Origin: LVI-A0039 sp033105485
GTDB lineage: Bacteria; Bacillota_I; Bacilli_A; UBA3375
Reading direction: 5' to 3'
DNA: 64,000 bases
Assembly (NCBI GenBank): GCA_033105485.1
Contig: CP136956.1
Span: forward strand, 372,001 to 436,000
The translations under genes and the position numbers were made by a program. This document shows positions 20,104 to 29,799 of the stretch, in pieces; position 1 is the first letter of the stretch, and each line of letters starts with the position of its first letter. The notes under the pieces are model-generated. The model saw only the letters and a program-made list of their open reading frames with translations, made no database searches and was not told the DNA's origin.

Positions 20104-22020
20104 TTAAAAGTTTTTATACACTAAAAACTCATCCGTTTCGTAAACGTATTGCAAGTCTTCGGCTTTATCCTTTTTATAAATTGTATAACAGTGATCATAT
20201 TGACCACGGTATTTTTCTGAATAGTCAAGCTGTGTACATGTTTTCACATCTGGACTCCAACTTAAACTAGGATTTAGTACAACAATTTTATTGATACCTG
20301 TATAGTAAACTTCAGTACCATCTGTATAGTTAATATTATCAAATGTCACAAATGAGTTTGGTTCAAAATCATATGAAGCTAAATTTTCAAAGTTACTGTT
20401 AATCATCTTCATCTGATAACGCTTATCTGCCCAACCTTGATTAACATCCGAAAGCAATTGTATACAAGCTATAGTTGCCCATAGCATAACCATAAATTTG
20501 ACAATAACATTCTTTGATAAACTGAATGCACAAATAACAATTAAATAACCAATGAATGTAAAAGCAAATATTCTTGAAATAACAGGTTCAATCCCAATTG
20601 TTACATATAAAGTTAATGCGAATGGGTTTAAAAAGTAGAAACTATAAACAACAATATATTTTGCATAAACTCTAAATTTATTCGAAGTAAAAATAACAAT
20701 TAACATTGTAATCATAAATACTAAAAATAAGATTGGCAAGATAACCTTGTCATAGTCACCATTTCCTAAATTTACAGTAATATTATATAAACGTAACGCT
20801 TGTTTATCAGTTGTAAAATTATGATTCGCAAAAACTAACGGATTGAATAATAATACTCCAATTATCGAGTAAGCCACTAGCATAAAGTAACTAATAACGT
20901 TTATCGTTTTAATTGACATTTTTTTATAAATTATCATCCACACTTTAGTAAGCGCAAGGAATATAACAGCAAATAATATAACAATTGATAAACGCATTGT
21001 TGCAAATCCTAAAAAGCTTGCAATAATTATTAACCAACAAAGAAAGAACGAAAGCATAATTTGCGGATCACGCTTCTTGTTAATTAAATGTTTTATAGTC
21101 AGAATTGTGATAAAGAATAAAGGCATTGTGTAATAAAACGTTGTTGAAATACTACTAAACGTTATTAACATCCCAATTAAATAAATGTTTTTTTGTTTAA
21201 TTGTAAGCTTGTCTTCAATCTTTAAGTAGATAATTGCAAATGGAATCATGAAATAATGAAATAATGCTGTTCCAGTACTAATTTGGAATAACTGAACTGG
21301 TGGTTCACTAGTTTGAAATGGAGAAAGATCCAAAAAGATACTTTGTGCAGTTAAGAAACTGAAGATTGCAAACGCAAATAATCCACTTTTAAACTTACTA
21401 AATTTAAACTGATGACCGAGTTCCATAAATGATAGAACAATTAGAAAACTATCGAATAACTTATACTCTGTTATTAATGCAATTAAATATTTACCTGTAA
21501 ATAACATTGATAAAACAGCTTGCCATAAATAGTACGATTCAAAGCGGTGATGCATTATCGTTAATTGCACATTTGATAAAGTTCCGTTGTGAGAATAAAT
21601 TAAATTATTCTCAATAGTTGATGTAATCATTGCAGAATATAACCAACTGTCACTAAATACACGTGAACGTGTAAATAGAATAAAGAAAACATATAATACT
21701 AACATTGCGATTAGCGGAAACTTACCAACTGTTATTTTCCAGTTGATAAAAGATCTATTTAGGAATATATATAATAACCATAAAAATCCAAAACCAGCAA
21801 ATGCAAGTAAAAACAAACTAAACCTAGTTTGATATAAAATAAATGGAAAACTTAAGATTTGGAATGTAATCATAAACCATGCAAAACCTATCGGCATCGA
21901 GTACTTAAATTTTTCATTAAAGAATTTTTTATTTGCAATTTGTCCAATGATGTGGAAGCCGTAAACGACTGCAAACATAATTAGCATATTGATTGCAAAA
22001 TGAAATAATGATGAAACCAA
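20104..22020 (-). CDS. Large polytopic membrane protein, possibly GT-C glycosyltransferase-like
   Basis: 638 residues with about 13-14 membrane segments and a soluble C-terminal part (about 540-638) that has two cysteines near residues 600-615. The start is TTG at 22020, with AGGAG seven bases upstream inside the xerC stop region; the two genes are one base apart. An acidic motif in the first large loop (SDSWLYSAM) and multi-span plan recall lipid-linked-sugar GT-C enzymes, but I do not recognise a family with certainty. Confidence 0.65.
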   Translation of the reverse strand: MVSSLFHFAINMLIMFAVVYGFHIIGQIANKKFFNEKFKYSMPIGFAWFMITFQILSFPFILYQTRFSLFLLAFAGFGFLWLLYIFLNRSFINWKITVGKFPLIAMLVLYVFFILFTRSRVFSDSWLYSAMITSTIENNLIYSHNGTLSNVQLTIMHHRFESYYLWQAVLSMLFTGKYLIALITEYKLFDSFLIVLSFMELGHQFKFSKFKSGLFAFAIFSFLTAQSIFLDLSPFQTSEPPVQLFQISTGTALFHYFMIPFAIIYLKIEDKLTIKQKNIYLIGMLITFSSISTTFYYTMPLFFITILTIKHLINKKRDPQIMLSFFLCWLIIIASFLGFATMRLSIVILFAVIFLALTKVWMIIYKKMSIKTINVISYFMLVAYSIIGVLLFNPLVFANHNFTTDKQALRLYNITVNLGNGDYDKVILPILFLVFMITMLIVIFTSNKFRVYAKYIVVYSFYFLNPFALTLYVTIGIEPVISRIFAFTFIGYLIVICAFSLSKNVIVKFMVMLWATIACIQLLSDVNQGWADKRYQMKMINSNFENLASYDFEPNSFVTFDNINYTDGTEVYYTGINKIVVLNPSLSWSPDVKTCTQLDYSEKYRGQYDHCYTIYKKDKAEDLQYVYETDEFLVYKNF

Positions 22021-22021
22021 T

Positions 22022-22903
22022 TTATCTCCTTAAATTTAATTTTTTATACTGAGCACTTAACATATTAGTGTCTAAGTGAGTATATACTTCTGTTGTTGCG
22101 AGGGATTCATGACCTAGTAGTTCCTGAACCATTCTAATGTCCATTCCTGCGTTTAGTAAATGACTAGCAAAGCTATGACGCAGGGTGTGAGGTGATACTT
22201 TTATTAACAATGCACTTTTATTAACGATGTCATCTAAAATATAACGTATACCTCTAGCTGATAATCTTGTTGATTGATTATTAATCCATAAATATTTACT
22301 GTCATTATTTTTTAATAATTGATCTCGTTCAAAGTCAATGTAATCGCGAACTAGTTTATAAGTGTAATCATTAAGCGGTACAAGCCTCTCTTTATTTCCT
22401 TTTCCAATAACTGTTATTGTTTTATGAAAATCAATGAATTGATTAACTTCTAAACTTTCAAGTTCACTTATACGCATTCCAGTACTGTAGAGAACTGTAA
22501 GGATTGCTAAGTTTCTTTTACCAAATTTCTTTGTTGTGTCAATTGAATCAAATAATGTAAATAATTCACTTTCATATAATACCTTCGGTAACCTAACACT
22601 CTTTTTGGGATATACTAGGCCATTAGCCGGATTATGCTCAATAATTTGTTCACGTAATAAATATTTATAATAACTTTTTAAAATTGATATATTTTGAGCT
22701 TGAGTTGCTCTTGCATATTTCTTATCAACTAGTTGCATAGAGTACTGCTTTAAATCTAATATATCAAGTTCATCGATATCTTTGAAAATAATATCTGCAA
22801 ATTTATTTAGATCTTCTAATACGTATTGATACTTATGCAAAGTATGCTCTGAGAAATTCATCTCAACTTCTAAGTAATTAAAATAACTATTTAAGTGACT
22901 CAT
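22022..22903 (-). CDS. xerC: Tyrosine recombinase XerC-like
   Basis: 293 residues. The N-terminal SAM-like core-binding domain spans 1-85. Catalytic residues are all present: Arg144 (GMRISELE), Lys168 (GKGNKER), His239 and Arg242 (HTLRHSF), His265 (LLGHES) and Tyr274 (EVYTHL). It overlaps trmFO by 17 bases. The trmFO-xerC order is the conserved chromosomal order in Bacilli, so this is the housekeeping dimer-resolution recombinase rather than a phage integrase. Confidence 0.9.
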   Translation of the reverse strand: MSHLNSYFNYLEVEMNFSEHTLHKYQYVLEDLNKFADIIFKDIDELDILDLKQYSMQLVDKKYARATQAQNISILKSYYKYLLREQIIEHNPANGLVYPKKSVRLPKVLYESELFTLFDSIDTTKKFGKRNLAILTVLYSTGMRISELESLEVNQFIDFHKTITVIGKGNKERLVPLNDYTYKLVRDYIDFERDQLLKNNDSKYLWINNQSTRLSARGIRYILDDIVNKSALLIKVSPHTLRHSFASHLLNAGMDIRMVQELLGHESLATTEVYTHLDTNMLSAQYKKLNLRR

Positions 22904-24185
22904 TAATGAAACTTTCCATTGTCTCTAAAGCACGATTTGCATAATGTTGTTTCTTTTCTTTTTTCGGAACTTTGTAACCTAAATCTTTAATAATACCAAA
23001 CGTAACATTCATTGGCTGGAAGTTTTTCGGAGAAGCATTAGTAATATAATGATTCAATGCCCCCATCGCAGTTTCATGAGGGAATTTAATTACATCTTTA
23101 CCTTCTAATTTACGAAGAGCTTGAACAGCTGTTAAAATACCACTACTTGCACTTTCAGCATATCCTTCAACACCAGTAATTTGACCAGCAAACATAACAT
23201 TAGGGTTATTGTTATATTCATTTGCACATGTTAATAAAGTTGGGGCATTAATATAACTGTTTCTATGCATTACACCATAACGTACAATCTCTGCATTTTC
23301 TAACCCCGGAATTAAACCGAAAACTCGTTTTTGTTCTGGCCATTTAAGGTGAGTTTGGAATCCTACCATGTTGTATAATGACGCTGATGCATTGTCTTGA
23401 CGTAATTGAACTACGGCATATGGCGTTTCTCCATCCGGTGTTTCTAAACCAACTGGTTTTAATGGTCCAAATAACATTGTTTTAATTCCACGTTTTGCCA
23501 TTACTTCAATCGGCATACAACCTTCAAAAACATTTTGTTCAAAGTCTTTTTGTTCTACACATTCAGCTAATACTAATTCGTCATAGAATTTGTAGAACTG
23601 TTCTTTTGTCATTGGACAGTTAAGGTATGCTGCTTCCCCTTTGTCATATCTAGATTTTAAATACACTTTATTCATATCGATTGATTCTTTAGCAATAATT
23701 GGTGCAGCTGCATCGAAGAAATAGAAATAATCTTGTCCTAAAATACGTGCAATCTCTTTTGCTAAGCTATCACTTGTAAGTGGTCCACTTGCTACTATTG
23801 TTAATTCGTCATCAGCAATTTCAGTCACTTCACCGTATACTATTTCAATATTTTCATGACCTTTAATTTTATTAGTGATATACTCACTAAAAAGTTCACG
23901 GTCAACTGCTAAGGCCCCTCCAGCTGGAACTTCAGTTGCTTCTGCAGCTTCCATTACTAAAGAACCGAACATTTTCATTTCCGCTTTTAGTACTCCAACT
24001 GCATTACTCAAGTCATTTGAACGTAATGAGTTAGAACATACTAACTCCGCAAATCCTTCACTAGAGTGAGCAGGTGAGTAATTTTCCGGTTTTTGCTCAT
24101 ATAATTTAACTTTAACACCGTTATTAGCTAAGTACCAAGCCGCTTCTGTTCCAGCCAGTCCAGCTCCAATTATATTAATTTTCAT
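22887..24185 (-). CDS. trmFO: tRNA uracil-54 C5-methyltransferase (folate/FAD-dependent)
   Basis: 432 residues, the usual family length. N-terminal FAD site GAGLAGTEAAWYLA; family stretches HSSEGFAELVCSNSLRS and FAGQITGVEGYAESASSG are intact. TrmFO uses methylene-tetrahydrofolate to make ribothymidine at position 54 of tRNA. Good TTAGGAG site before the ATG; overlaps xerC. Confidence 0.97.
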   Translation of the reverse strand: MKINIIGAGLAGTEAAWYLANNGVKVKLYEQKPENYSPAHSSEGFAELVCSNSLRSNDLSNAVGVLKAEMKMFGSLVMEAAEATEVPAGGALAVDRELFSEYITNKIKGHENIEIVYGEVTEIADDELTIVASGPLTSDSLAKEIARILGQDYFYFFDAAAPIIAKESIDMNKVYLKSRYDKGEAAYLNCPMTKEQFYKFYDELVLAECVEQKDFEQNVFEGCMPIEVMAKRGIKTMLFGPLKPVGLETPDGETPYAVVQLRQDNASASLYNMVGFQTHLKWPEQKRVFGLIPGLENAEIVRYGVMHRNSYINAPTLLTCANEYNNNPNVMFAGQITGVEGYAESASSGILTAVQALRKLEGKDVIKFPHETAMGALNHYITNASPKNFQPMNVTFGIIKDLGYKVPKKEKKQHYANRALETMESFINESLK

Positions 24186-24201
24186 ATTTCTCCTAATCTT
24201 T

Positions 24202-24233
24202 AAAAAATGTGATTATTTTCATAATCACATTCA
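24202..24233 (-). terminator. Terminator between the calcium-repeat gene and trmFO
   Basis: Minus strand AATGTGATTAT-GAAA-ATAATCACATT then TTTT. It sits 20 bases before the trmFO start, so trmFO either has its own weak promoter or depends on readthrough. Confidence 0.85.
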
Positions 24234-24257
24234 TTTACTTTGGTTATTTATATTTTA

Positions 24258-24839
24258 TTAGTTATAAGCGTCAGTATCACAATCACTACTAAAGTCATCT
24301 ACTCCAGGGCAGATATCATAGAAGTTGGCAATCGTATCACTGTCATCATCTAAGTATTTACTATTTTCTCTTAAATCTCCGTTATTATCATACTCTGTTT
24401 CCACTGGTGCAGTTGAAACACTTTCAACCTCTTCAGTTTCATCATTATTGTAAGCATCAGTCTCACACTCATCACTAAAGTCATCTACTCCAGGACAGAT
24501 ATCATAGAAGTTGGCAATTGTGTCATGGTCATCATCAAGATATGTACTCTCTGCACGAGGAACACCATTATCGTCAAACTCAGCTTCTGGATCTCCTTCG
24601 ACTTCTGTAGTATCTGCAGTTTCAGAAACTACAGTATCCACACCTTCATTTGGATCTTTTAATGCTTCTTCAGATTTAATTTCAGAGACATCAGAACTTA
24701 CTTCTGAATTTACATCACTTACTTCTGAATCTACTTCAGATTCAGTTTCAAAAACACCTGCTACTAATGCATAGCCACTAACTGCAATTACTGCAAAGAG
24801 TCCGATTAATACTAGTAACACTAAAATCTTTCTGTTCAT
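24258..24839 (-). CDS. Membrane-anchored protein with two thrombospondin-type-3-like calcium repeats
   Basis: 193 residues. An N-terminal anchor (about 5-26) is followed by an acidic, Ser/Val/Glu-rich stalk (30-90) and two near-identical repeats of about 46 residues. Each repeat has YLDDD-D-TIANFYDICPGVDDF and a trailing Cys, as in DxDxDG/CP type-3 repeats that bind calcium. It is exported and likely surface-exposed. The ribosome site lies within the end of ispF, one base separating the genes. Role unknown; structural or adhesive is plausible. Confidence 0.75.
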   Translation of the reverse strand: MNRKILVLLVLIGLFAVIAVSGYALVAGVFETESEVDSEVSDVNSEVSSDVSEIKSEEALKDPNEGVDTVVSETADTTEVEGDPEAEFDDNGVPRAESTYLDDDHDTIANFYDICPGVDDFSDECETDAYNNDETEEVESVSTAPVETEYDNNGDLRENSKYLDDDSDTIANFYDICPGVDDFSSDCDTDAYN

Positions 24840-24840
24840 T

Positions 24841-25320
24841 TTACTCCTTAATTAGAAGTACAACTGCTTCTGCACCCATACCTTCTTCTCTTCCAACAAA
24901 TCCCATTTTTTCACCACGCGTTGCTTTAACATTAACATCATCTGCGTCAATATTACAAACTGTAGATATTGTTGCTTTCATACTTTCAATATGCGGACCA
25001 ATCTTTGGTCGTTCTGCAAAAATAGTACTATCAATATTACCAATTTGATATCCATTTTGATTCATAACTTCAATAACATGAGCCAATAAAACTTTGCTGT
25101 CAACGCCCTTGAATTTCGGATCAGTATCTGGGAAGAAATGACCGATATCACCCATTCCCATTGCCCCAATAATTGCTTCCGTAATTGCATGAAGCAATAC
25201 ATCTGCATCAGAATGACCAACTAATCCCATTTCATGTTCAATTTGAATACCTCCTAGAAAAAGAGTTTCCCCTTTTGCTAAGCGGTGTACATCCTTAGAA
25301 TGACCAATTTTGATTTTCAT
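24841..25320 (-). CDS. ispF: 2-C-methyl-D-erythritol 2,4-cyclodiphosphate synthase
   Basis: 159 residues. Zinc ligands DxH (KDVHRL, residues 10-12) and the conserved GHSDADVLLHAI are present, with FFPDTDPKFKG and the C-terminal TRGEKMGFVGREEG. It makes the cyclodiphosphate of the MEP isoprenoid pathway. Seven bases after rbfA and one base before the calcium-repeat gene, in the lepA operon. Confidence 0.97.
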   Translation of the reverse strand: MKIKIGHSKDVHRLAKGETLFLGGIQIEHEMGLVGHSDADVLLHAITEAIIGAMGMGDIGHFFPDTDPKFKGVDSKVLLAHVIEVMNQNGYQIGNIDSTIFAERPKIGPHIESMKATISTVCNIDADDVNVKATRGEKMGFVGREEGMGAEAVVLLIKE

Positions 25321-25327
25321 ATTTCTC

Positions 25328-25651
25328 CTATTTGTTTAATAATTCATCAATACGATTATAGTTTTGTAAACTGTGGTCATATTTGAAGATTAAATTAGGT
25401 ACTTTACGCATTTTAACTTGCTTAGAAATTTCTCTTTTTAAGAAACCCTTTTTACCATTTAAATATTTAATAACGAATTCTTCACTACCATCAGTTAAAC
25501 ACTGTACATAAACCTTAGCATCACCTAAGTCTTTTGTAAGTTCAACATCAACAACTGTAACGAAATTCAAGTCATCAAATCTTTCACTAATAATTTGGTT
25601 TAATTTCATTTTTAATTCTTCTGCTAATCTATCATATTTAAAGTTTGCCAT
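25328..25651 (-). CDS. rbfA: 30S ribosome-binding factor A
   Basis: 107 residues, family-typical. KH-like fold with DLNFVTVVDVELTKDLGDAK and the C-terminal MRKVPNLIFKYDHSL. It aids maturation of the 16S 5' end. Here it follows lepA instead of the usual infB, and AAGGAGG precedes the ATG. Confidence 0.93.
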   Translation of the reverse strand: MANFKYDRLAEELKMKLNQIISERFDDLNFVTVVDVELTKDLGDAKVYVQCLTDGSEEFVIKYLNGKKGFLKREISKQVKMRKVPNLIFKYDHSLQNYNRIDELLNK

Positions 25652-25663
25652 ATAGCCTCCTTA

Positions 25664-27463
25664 TTATTCATCAACTGAAAGAACTGAGATAAATGCTTCT
25701 TGAGGTATCTCAACACTTCCGACTGATTTCATTCTTTTCTTACCTTCTTTTTGTTTGTTAAGAAGTTTTTTCTTACGAGAAACATCCCCACCGTAACATT
25801 TTGCAAGTACATTTTTACGCATTGCTTTAATTGTTGTACGAGACACAATCTTGTTTCCGATTGCCGCTTGAATTGGAACTTCGAATTGTTGTCTAGGAAT
25901 AATTTCTTTTAATTTATCACAAATTACTTTACCACGTGGGTGAGCAAAGTCAGTGTGCATAATGGTTGCTAAAGCATCTACTACTTCACCATTTAATAAA
26001 ATATCTACTTTTACAAGTTTTTCAGCACGGTAACCAATAATCTCATAGTCAAATGATGCATACCCTTGTGTTTTTGATTTTAATTGATCGAAGAAATCAA
26101 ATACGATTTCTGCTAATGGCATTTCATACACAATACTTACACGTTTTTGATCTAAGTATGTCATATTTTGGTAAATACCACGTTTACGTTGACATAAATC
26201 CATAATGCTACCAACATAGTCATCTGGGGCCATAATTGTTGCACGAACAAATGGTTCCTCAACTTTGTCAATATTTACACGTTCTGGCATTTTACTCGGG
26301 TTATCAACTATGATTTTTTGCCCATTAGTTAATAATACTTCGTAAATTACAGATGGTGCAGTTGCGATAAGTTCCAAGTTAAACTCACGCTCTAGTCGTT
26401 CTTGGATGATTTCCATGTGTAATAATCCTAAGAATCCACAACGGAAACCAAATCCAAGTGCTTGTGATGTTTCAGGTTCAAAATCTAATGATGAATCACT
26501 AAGTTTCATTTTTTCTAATGCATCACGTAAATCGTTATATCTAGCAGTATCAATTGGATATAACCCCGAATATACTGTTGGTTGCATTGGTTTATAACCA
26601 TCAAGTGGTTCAGAAGCTGGATTGTTTGCTTGGGTAATAGTATCACCTACTGCAACATCACCAATATCTTTAATTGATGCAGACATCCAACCTACTTCAC
26701 CGGCAACAAGTTTATCTTTTTTCATTTCAACCGGAGTATTTACACCTAGCTCTACAATCTCGTATTCTTTACCAGTTTGCATGAACTTGATGCGGTCTCC
26801 TTTTCTCATCTCCCCACTCATAACACGTGTTGAAATCATTACACCACGATATGGATCAAAGTATGAATCGAAAATTAAAGATTTAAGTTCAGTTTCTTCA
26901 GGTTCTTTTGGAGCAGGAATCCACTCTACAATTGCTTCTAATAATTCATCAATTCCAAGTCCGCTCTTAGCTGATACATAAACTGCATTATCTGTATCTA
27001 AACCAATTACTTCTTCAATCTCAGCTTTTACGCGATCTGGATCTGCTGCCGGTAAATCAATTTTATTAATTACCGGTAAGATTTCAAGATCATTTTCAAT
27101 TGCTAAATATACGTTTGCTAGTGTTTGCGCTTCAATTCCCTGCGCAGCATCTACTACTAAGATAGCACCCTCACATGCTGCTAAACTTCTTGATACCTCA
27201 TAGTTAAAGTCTACGTGACCTGGTGTATCAATTAAGTGGAAAATATATTCTTCTCCATCTTTGGCTTTATATGATAATTGCACTGCATTTAATTTAATCG
27301 TAATTCCACGCTCACGTTCCAATTCCATACTATCTAATAGTTGGGCTTGCATGTCACGTGATGCCACTGTATCAGTCATTTCTAAGATACGGTCAGCAAG
27401 TGTACTTTTACCATGATCAATGTGGGCAATGATCGAAAAGTTTCTAATATTTTGTCGTTTCAT
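25664..27463 (-). CDS. lepA: Elongation factor 4 (LepA), back-translocating GTPase
   Basis: 599 residues, full length. GTPase motifs AHIDHGKSTL, DTPGHVDF and NKIDLP are present, with switch I ERERGITIK. The LepA-specific C-terminal domain follows (about 490-599, Lys-rich KKKLLNKQKEGKKRM). Acts on stalled ribosomes and 30S assembly. First gene of lepA-rbfA-ispF, behind the rpsT terminator. Confidence 0.98.
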   Translation of the reverse strand: MKRQNIRNFSIIAHIDHGKSTLADRILEMTDTVASRDMQAQLLDSMELERERGITIKLNAVQLSYKAKDGEEYIFHLIDTPGHVDFNYEVSRSLAACEGAILVVDAAQGIEAQTLANVYLAIENDLEILPVINKIDLPAADPDRVKAEIEEVIGLDTDNAVYVSAKSGLGIDELLEAIVEWIPAPKEPEETELKSLIFDSYFDPYRGVMISTRVMSGEMRKGDRIKFMQTGKEYEIVELGVNTPVEMKKDKLVAGEVGWMSASIKDIGDVAVGDTITQANNPASEPLDGYKPMQPTVYSGLYPIDTARYNDLRDALEKMKLSDSSLDFEPETSQALGFGFRCGFLGLLHMEIIQERLEREFNLELIATAPSVIYEVLLTNGQKIIVDNPSKMPERVNIDKVEEPFVRATIMAPDDYVGSIMDLCQRKRGIYQNMTYLDQKRVSIVYEMPLAEIVFDFFDQLKSKTQGYASFDYEIIGYRAEKLVKVDILLNGEVVDALATIMHTDFAHPRGKVICDKLKEIIPRQQFEVPIQAAIGNKIVSRTTIKAMRKNVLAKCYGGDVSRKKKLLNKQKEGKKRMKSVGSVEIPQEAFISVLSVDE

Positions 27464-27501
27464 TTTAGTCCTTAATTTTTCTTTATATTATAAAAAATAA
27501 C

Positions 27502-27531
27502 AAAAAGTAGCCATCCAACGGAGGGCCACTT
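27502..27531 (-). terminator. Terminator after rpsT
   Basis: Minus strand AGTGGCC-loop-GGCTACT followed by TTTTTG; located 7 bases after the rpsT stop, before lepA. Confidence 0.8.
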
Positions 27532-27537
27532 AATTAA

Positions 27538-27798
27538 TTACATTACATTGATTTTTTTCATGAAGTTAGATTTTTGACGAGCTGAATAGTTTTTTTGTAC
27601 TAAACCTTTTCCAACTGCACGGTCTAACTTAGAAGATACTACGTTGTATTGTACTAACGCTTCTTCTTTAGTTCCGTTTGCAATGATTTCTTCTAATTTT
27701 CTCATTTGAGTTCTCATTGCAGTCTTTTTACTTTTGTTTCTTAATCTAGCTTTCTCACTAGTCTTAACTCTTTTTTTAGCTGATTTAATGTTTGCCAT
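27538..27798 (-). CDS. rpsT: 30S ribosomal protein S20
   Basis: 86 residues from the ATG at 27798 (AAGGAGA six bases upstream); a start six codons earlier has no site. N-terminus ANIKSAKKRVKTSEKA and the Lys/Arg-rich helical make-up are typical. Monocistronic, with an extended -10 TGTTATAAT at 27847-27852 and its own terminator. Confidence 0.97.
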   Translation of the reverse strand: MANIKSAKKRVKTSEKARLRNKSKKTAMRTQMRKLEEIIANGTKEEALVQYNVVSSKLDRAVGKGLVQKNYSARQKSNFMKKINVM

Positions 27799-27957
27799 GT
27801 CAATCTCCTTATACATTTTTATAAATAATTTTTCGCATTCCTATCTATTATAACAAGTAATTAATTATTGTGGGGAATTTTCTTATGCTAATTTAAATTA
27901 ATTAAAATAATCAACTTATGTTAAAATACTATTGAAAATTTGAAACAAAGGAGAATT

Positions 27958-28236
27958 ATGGTAATTTTAGGTTTAGTATTCGTATATCTTATTATTATTA
28001 ACATTGTAACTTTCTTTACATTTGCAATTGATAAGAGAAAAGCGAAAAAAGATAAATGGAGGATTAGTGAACAAGCATTAGTTACATTAATGGTTATTGG
28101 TGGTGCAATCGGTGGATACTTCGGTATGGAAACGTTACGTCACAAAACTCAAAAATTTAAATTCAAAGTTGCACGTGTAATTAGTTTTATTACATTTATC
28201 GCAATTATTGGATTAGCATTCTATTTAGGATTCTAA
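27958..28236 (+). CDS. DUF1294 membrane protein
   Basis: 92 residues; ATG at 27958 has AGGAGA upstream. Two to three membrane segments, with FAIDKRKAKKDKWRISEQAL and the Gly-rich GGAIGGYFGMETLRHKT that mark DUF1294. Function unknown; often a short inner-membrane protein. One of few plus-strand genes, one base before the next. Confidence 0.9.
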   Translation: MVILGLVFVYLIIINIVTFFTFAIDKRKAKKDKWRISEQALVTLMVIGGAIGGYFGMETLRHKTQKFKFKVARVISFITFIAIIGLAFYLGF

Positions 28237-28237
28237 T

Positions 28238-28579
28238 TTGAGTTATTTCGATCGTCTACTTCACTTTTATAGTTTAGTAATAGATGATAGCTTTGAGCTA
28301 GAGTCTGACTTCGATTTAAATCGAGCAAAACATTTGCGCAAGAGTCTAGTTCAAAAAGAGAAACAAGTTGCTAAATTGATTCATGATTACGAATCATCAT
28401 TGCAACTTGTTTCTTTTAATAGTAATCACATTACTGAACAAACAATCCGTCAGCAACTTCAAATTATGAAATCAATCTCCGAATTCAATACTACTGTTTT
28501 AGCAATCGATGTAAAAACTAAAACAGGATACTACATGTTTATTAAAGACATAATAGCATATAGCCATTTACTTCCGTAG
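28238..28579 (+). CDS. Small hypothetical helical protein
   Basis: 113 residues from a TTG start one base after the DUF1294 stop, with a weak AGGATT site. Soluble, predicted helical, no known motif. Its stop lies inside a strong terminator hairpin. The pairing with DUF1294 may be only co-transcription. Confidence 0.6.
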   Translation: MSYFDRLLHFYSLVIDDSFELESDFDLNRAKHLRKSLVQKEKQVAKLIHDYESSLQLVSFNSNHITEQTIRQQLQIMKSISEFNTTVLAIDVKTKTGYYMFIKDIIAYSHLLP

Positions 28580-28597
28580 GCTATATGCTATTTTTTA
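28552..28597 (+). terminator. Terminator of the DUF1294 pair
   Basis: Fourteen-base perfect stem AATAGCATATAGCC / GGCTATATGCTATT followed by TTTT. Confidence 0.9.
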
Positions 28598-29761
28598 TTC
28601 CCAATCTAAATTTGGATAAATTGTATGTGAATCATTTCTAATAAATAAAGTTATCACTAACGCAATAAACGCATATGGCATTACCGCAAAACCAAATACT
28701 TCTATTACTAGGACCGCAGATGCAAAGTAAGCATTAGTCGCATTTCCAAACACAAATGCATAGCCTATCGCCCCTACTATCTGATATGGCAATACAAAGA
28801 TGTAACTTAACACTACTCCTAAACTCGAGCCGATGGCGAATAACGGAGTTACTTCTCCACCTTGGAACCCAATACTAACAAAGTAAACTGTTAATAGTGT
28901 CTTAAATGCAAAATCTAAACCATGGATATTTTGTGGGTTGTAAAATGCATCATTGATAATATTAGTTCCAAGTGACATATAACGTCCATCATTAATTATA
29001 TAAATTAATAATGCACCGATAACACTTAATATAAACACTTTTTGATAATCATTTATTTTAAAGTTATTATTAGCATCTTTAGCACGTGCAAGAAGTAATG
29101 CAAATAAGTGTCCGACTGTAGCAAACGCTAAAATACAGAAAATAAAGAAAATCATTTCTCTAAACGTGAACATTTTAAATACAGTTTCAACATGGAAGTG
29201 ATTAAGCCCTAGTGCTGCTGAAATAATATTGGCAGTAAATGTAGCAATCAGAGTTGCTCCTAGCACTTCTAATTTTATAGCTTTTTTCTTTGTTACTTCA
29301 AAGCAGAAAACTGTCGCTGCGAGTGGTGTCCCAAATAATCCTGCAAAACCTGCAGCCATCCCGATTCTTGTCATTACCGTTCTATCAAGATCTGGGAACT
29401 TAGTAGCAATTACATTTGATGTTGTTGCTCCTAATTGTACAGCTACTCCTTCACGCCCAACACTTGCACCCGCTAAATGGGCAAACCAAGTTGTTAGAAA
29501 TTGAAAAGGAATTATCAAAATTGATAATTCATCATCTTTTCTTGTTGCATGAAATATTCTCGGCATACTTCCATTAACCTCAGATTTAAATCGATCACGT
29601 AATACAATCGTTAGTAATCCGACTAATGGTAACAATACTAAATTATATGGAAACGCGAGAATGATAAAGTTTGAAATTAAGTTTAATCCCGTTCCAAATA
29701 TAAATGTAATTATACCTGTACTCAATCCTATTAAAAACGATAACATAAATAAAATTAACAT
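28595..29761 (-). CDS. CLC-family channel/antiporter, fluoride-type signature
   Basis: 388 residues with about ten membrane segments and no CBS domains. The external gating Glu is in GASVGREGVAVQ; the anion-site stretch reads GGEVTPLFAIGSSLG, instead of GGIFAP, and the first selectivity loop reads NGSMPRI. These deviations resemble the CLC-F fluoride/proton antiporter clade, which I offer as inference. I found no fluoride riboswitch in the short region upstream of its ATG. Monocistronic on the minus strand. Confidence 0.8.
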   Translation of the reverse strand: MLILFMLSFLIGLSTGIITFIFGTGLNLISNFIILAFPYNLVLLPLVGLLTIVLRDRFKSEVNGSMPRIFHATRKDDELSILIIPFQFLTTWFAHLAGASVGREGVAVQLGATTSNVIATKFPDLDRTVMTRIGMAAGFAGLFGTPLAATVFCFEVTKKKAIKLEVLGATLIATFTANIISAALGLNHFHVETVFKMFTFREMIFFIFCILAFATVGHLFALLLARAKDANNNFKINDYQKVFILSVIGALLIYIINDGRYMSLGTNIINDAFYNPQNIHGLDFAFKTLLTVYFVSIGFQGGEVTPLFAIGSSLGVVLSYIFVLPYQIVGAIGYAFVFGNATNAYFASAVLVIEVFGFAVMPYAFIALVITLFIRNDSHTIYPNLDWE

Positions 29762-29799
29762 TATATTACCTTCTTTCCAAGTATAATTTTAGCACATTT

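Noticed and set aside
22022..22903. Tyrosine recombinase as a phage or ICE integrase
   Set aside because: It follows trmFO as in many Bacilli and has XerC length and motifs, with no element around it.
29762..29799. Fluoride riboswitch for the CLC gene
   Set aside because: The intergenic space is too short and lacks the conserved crcB-motif pieces.
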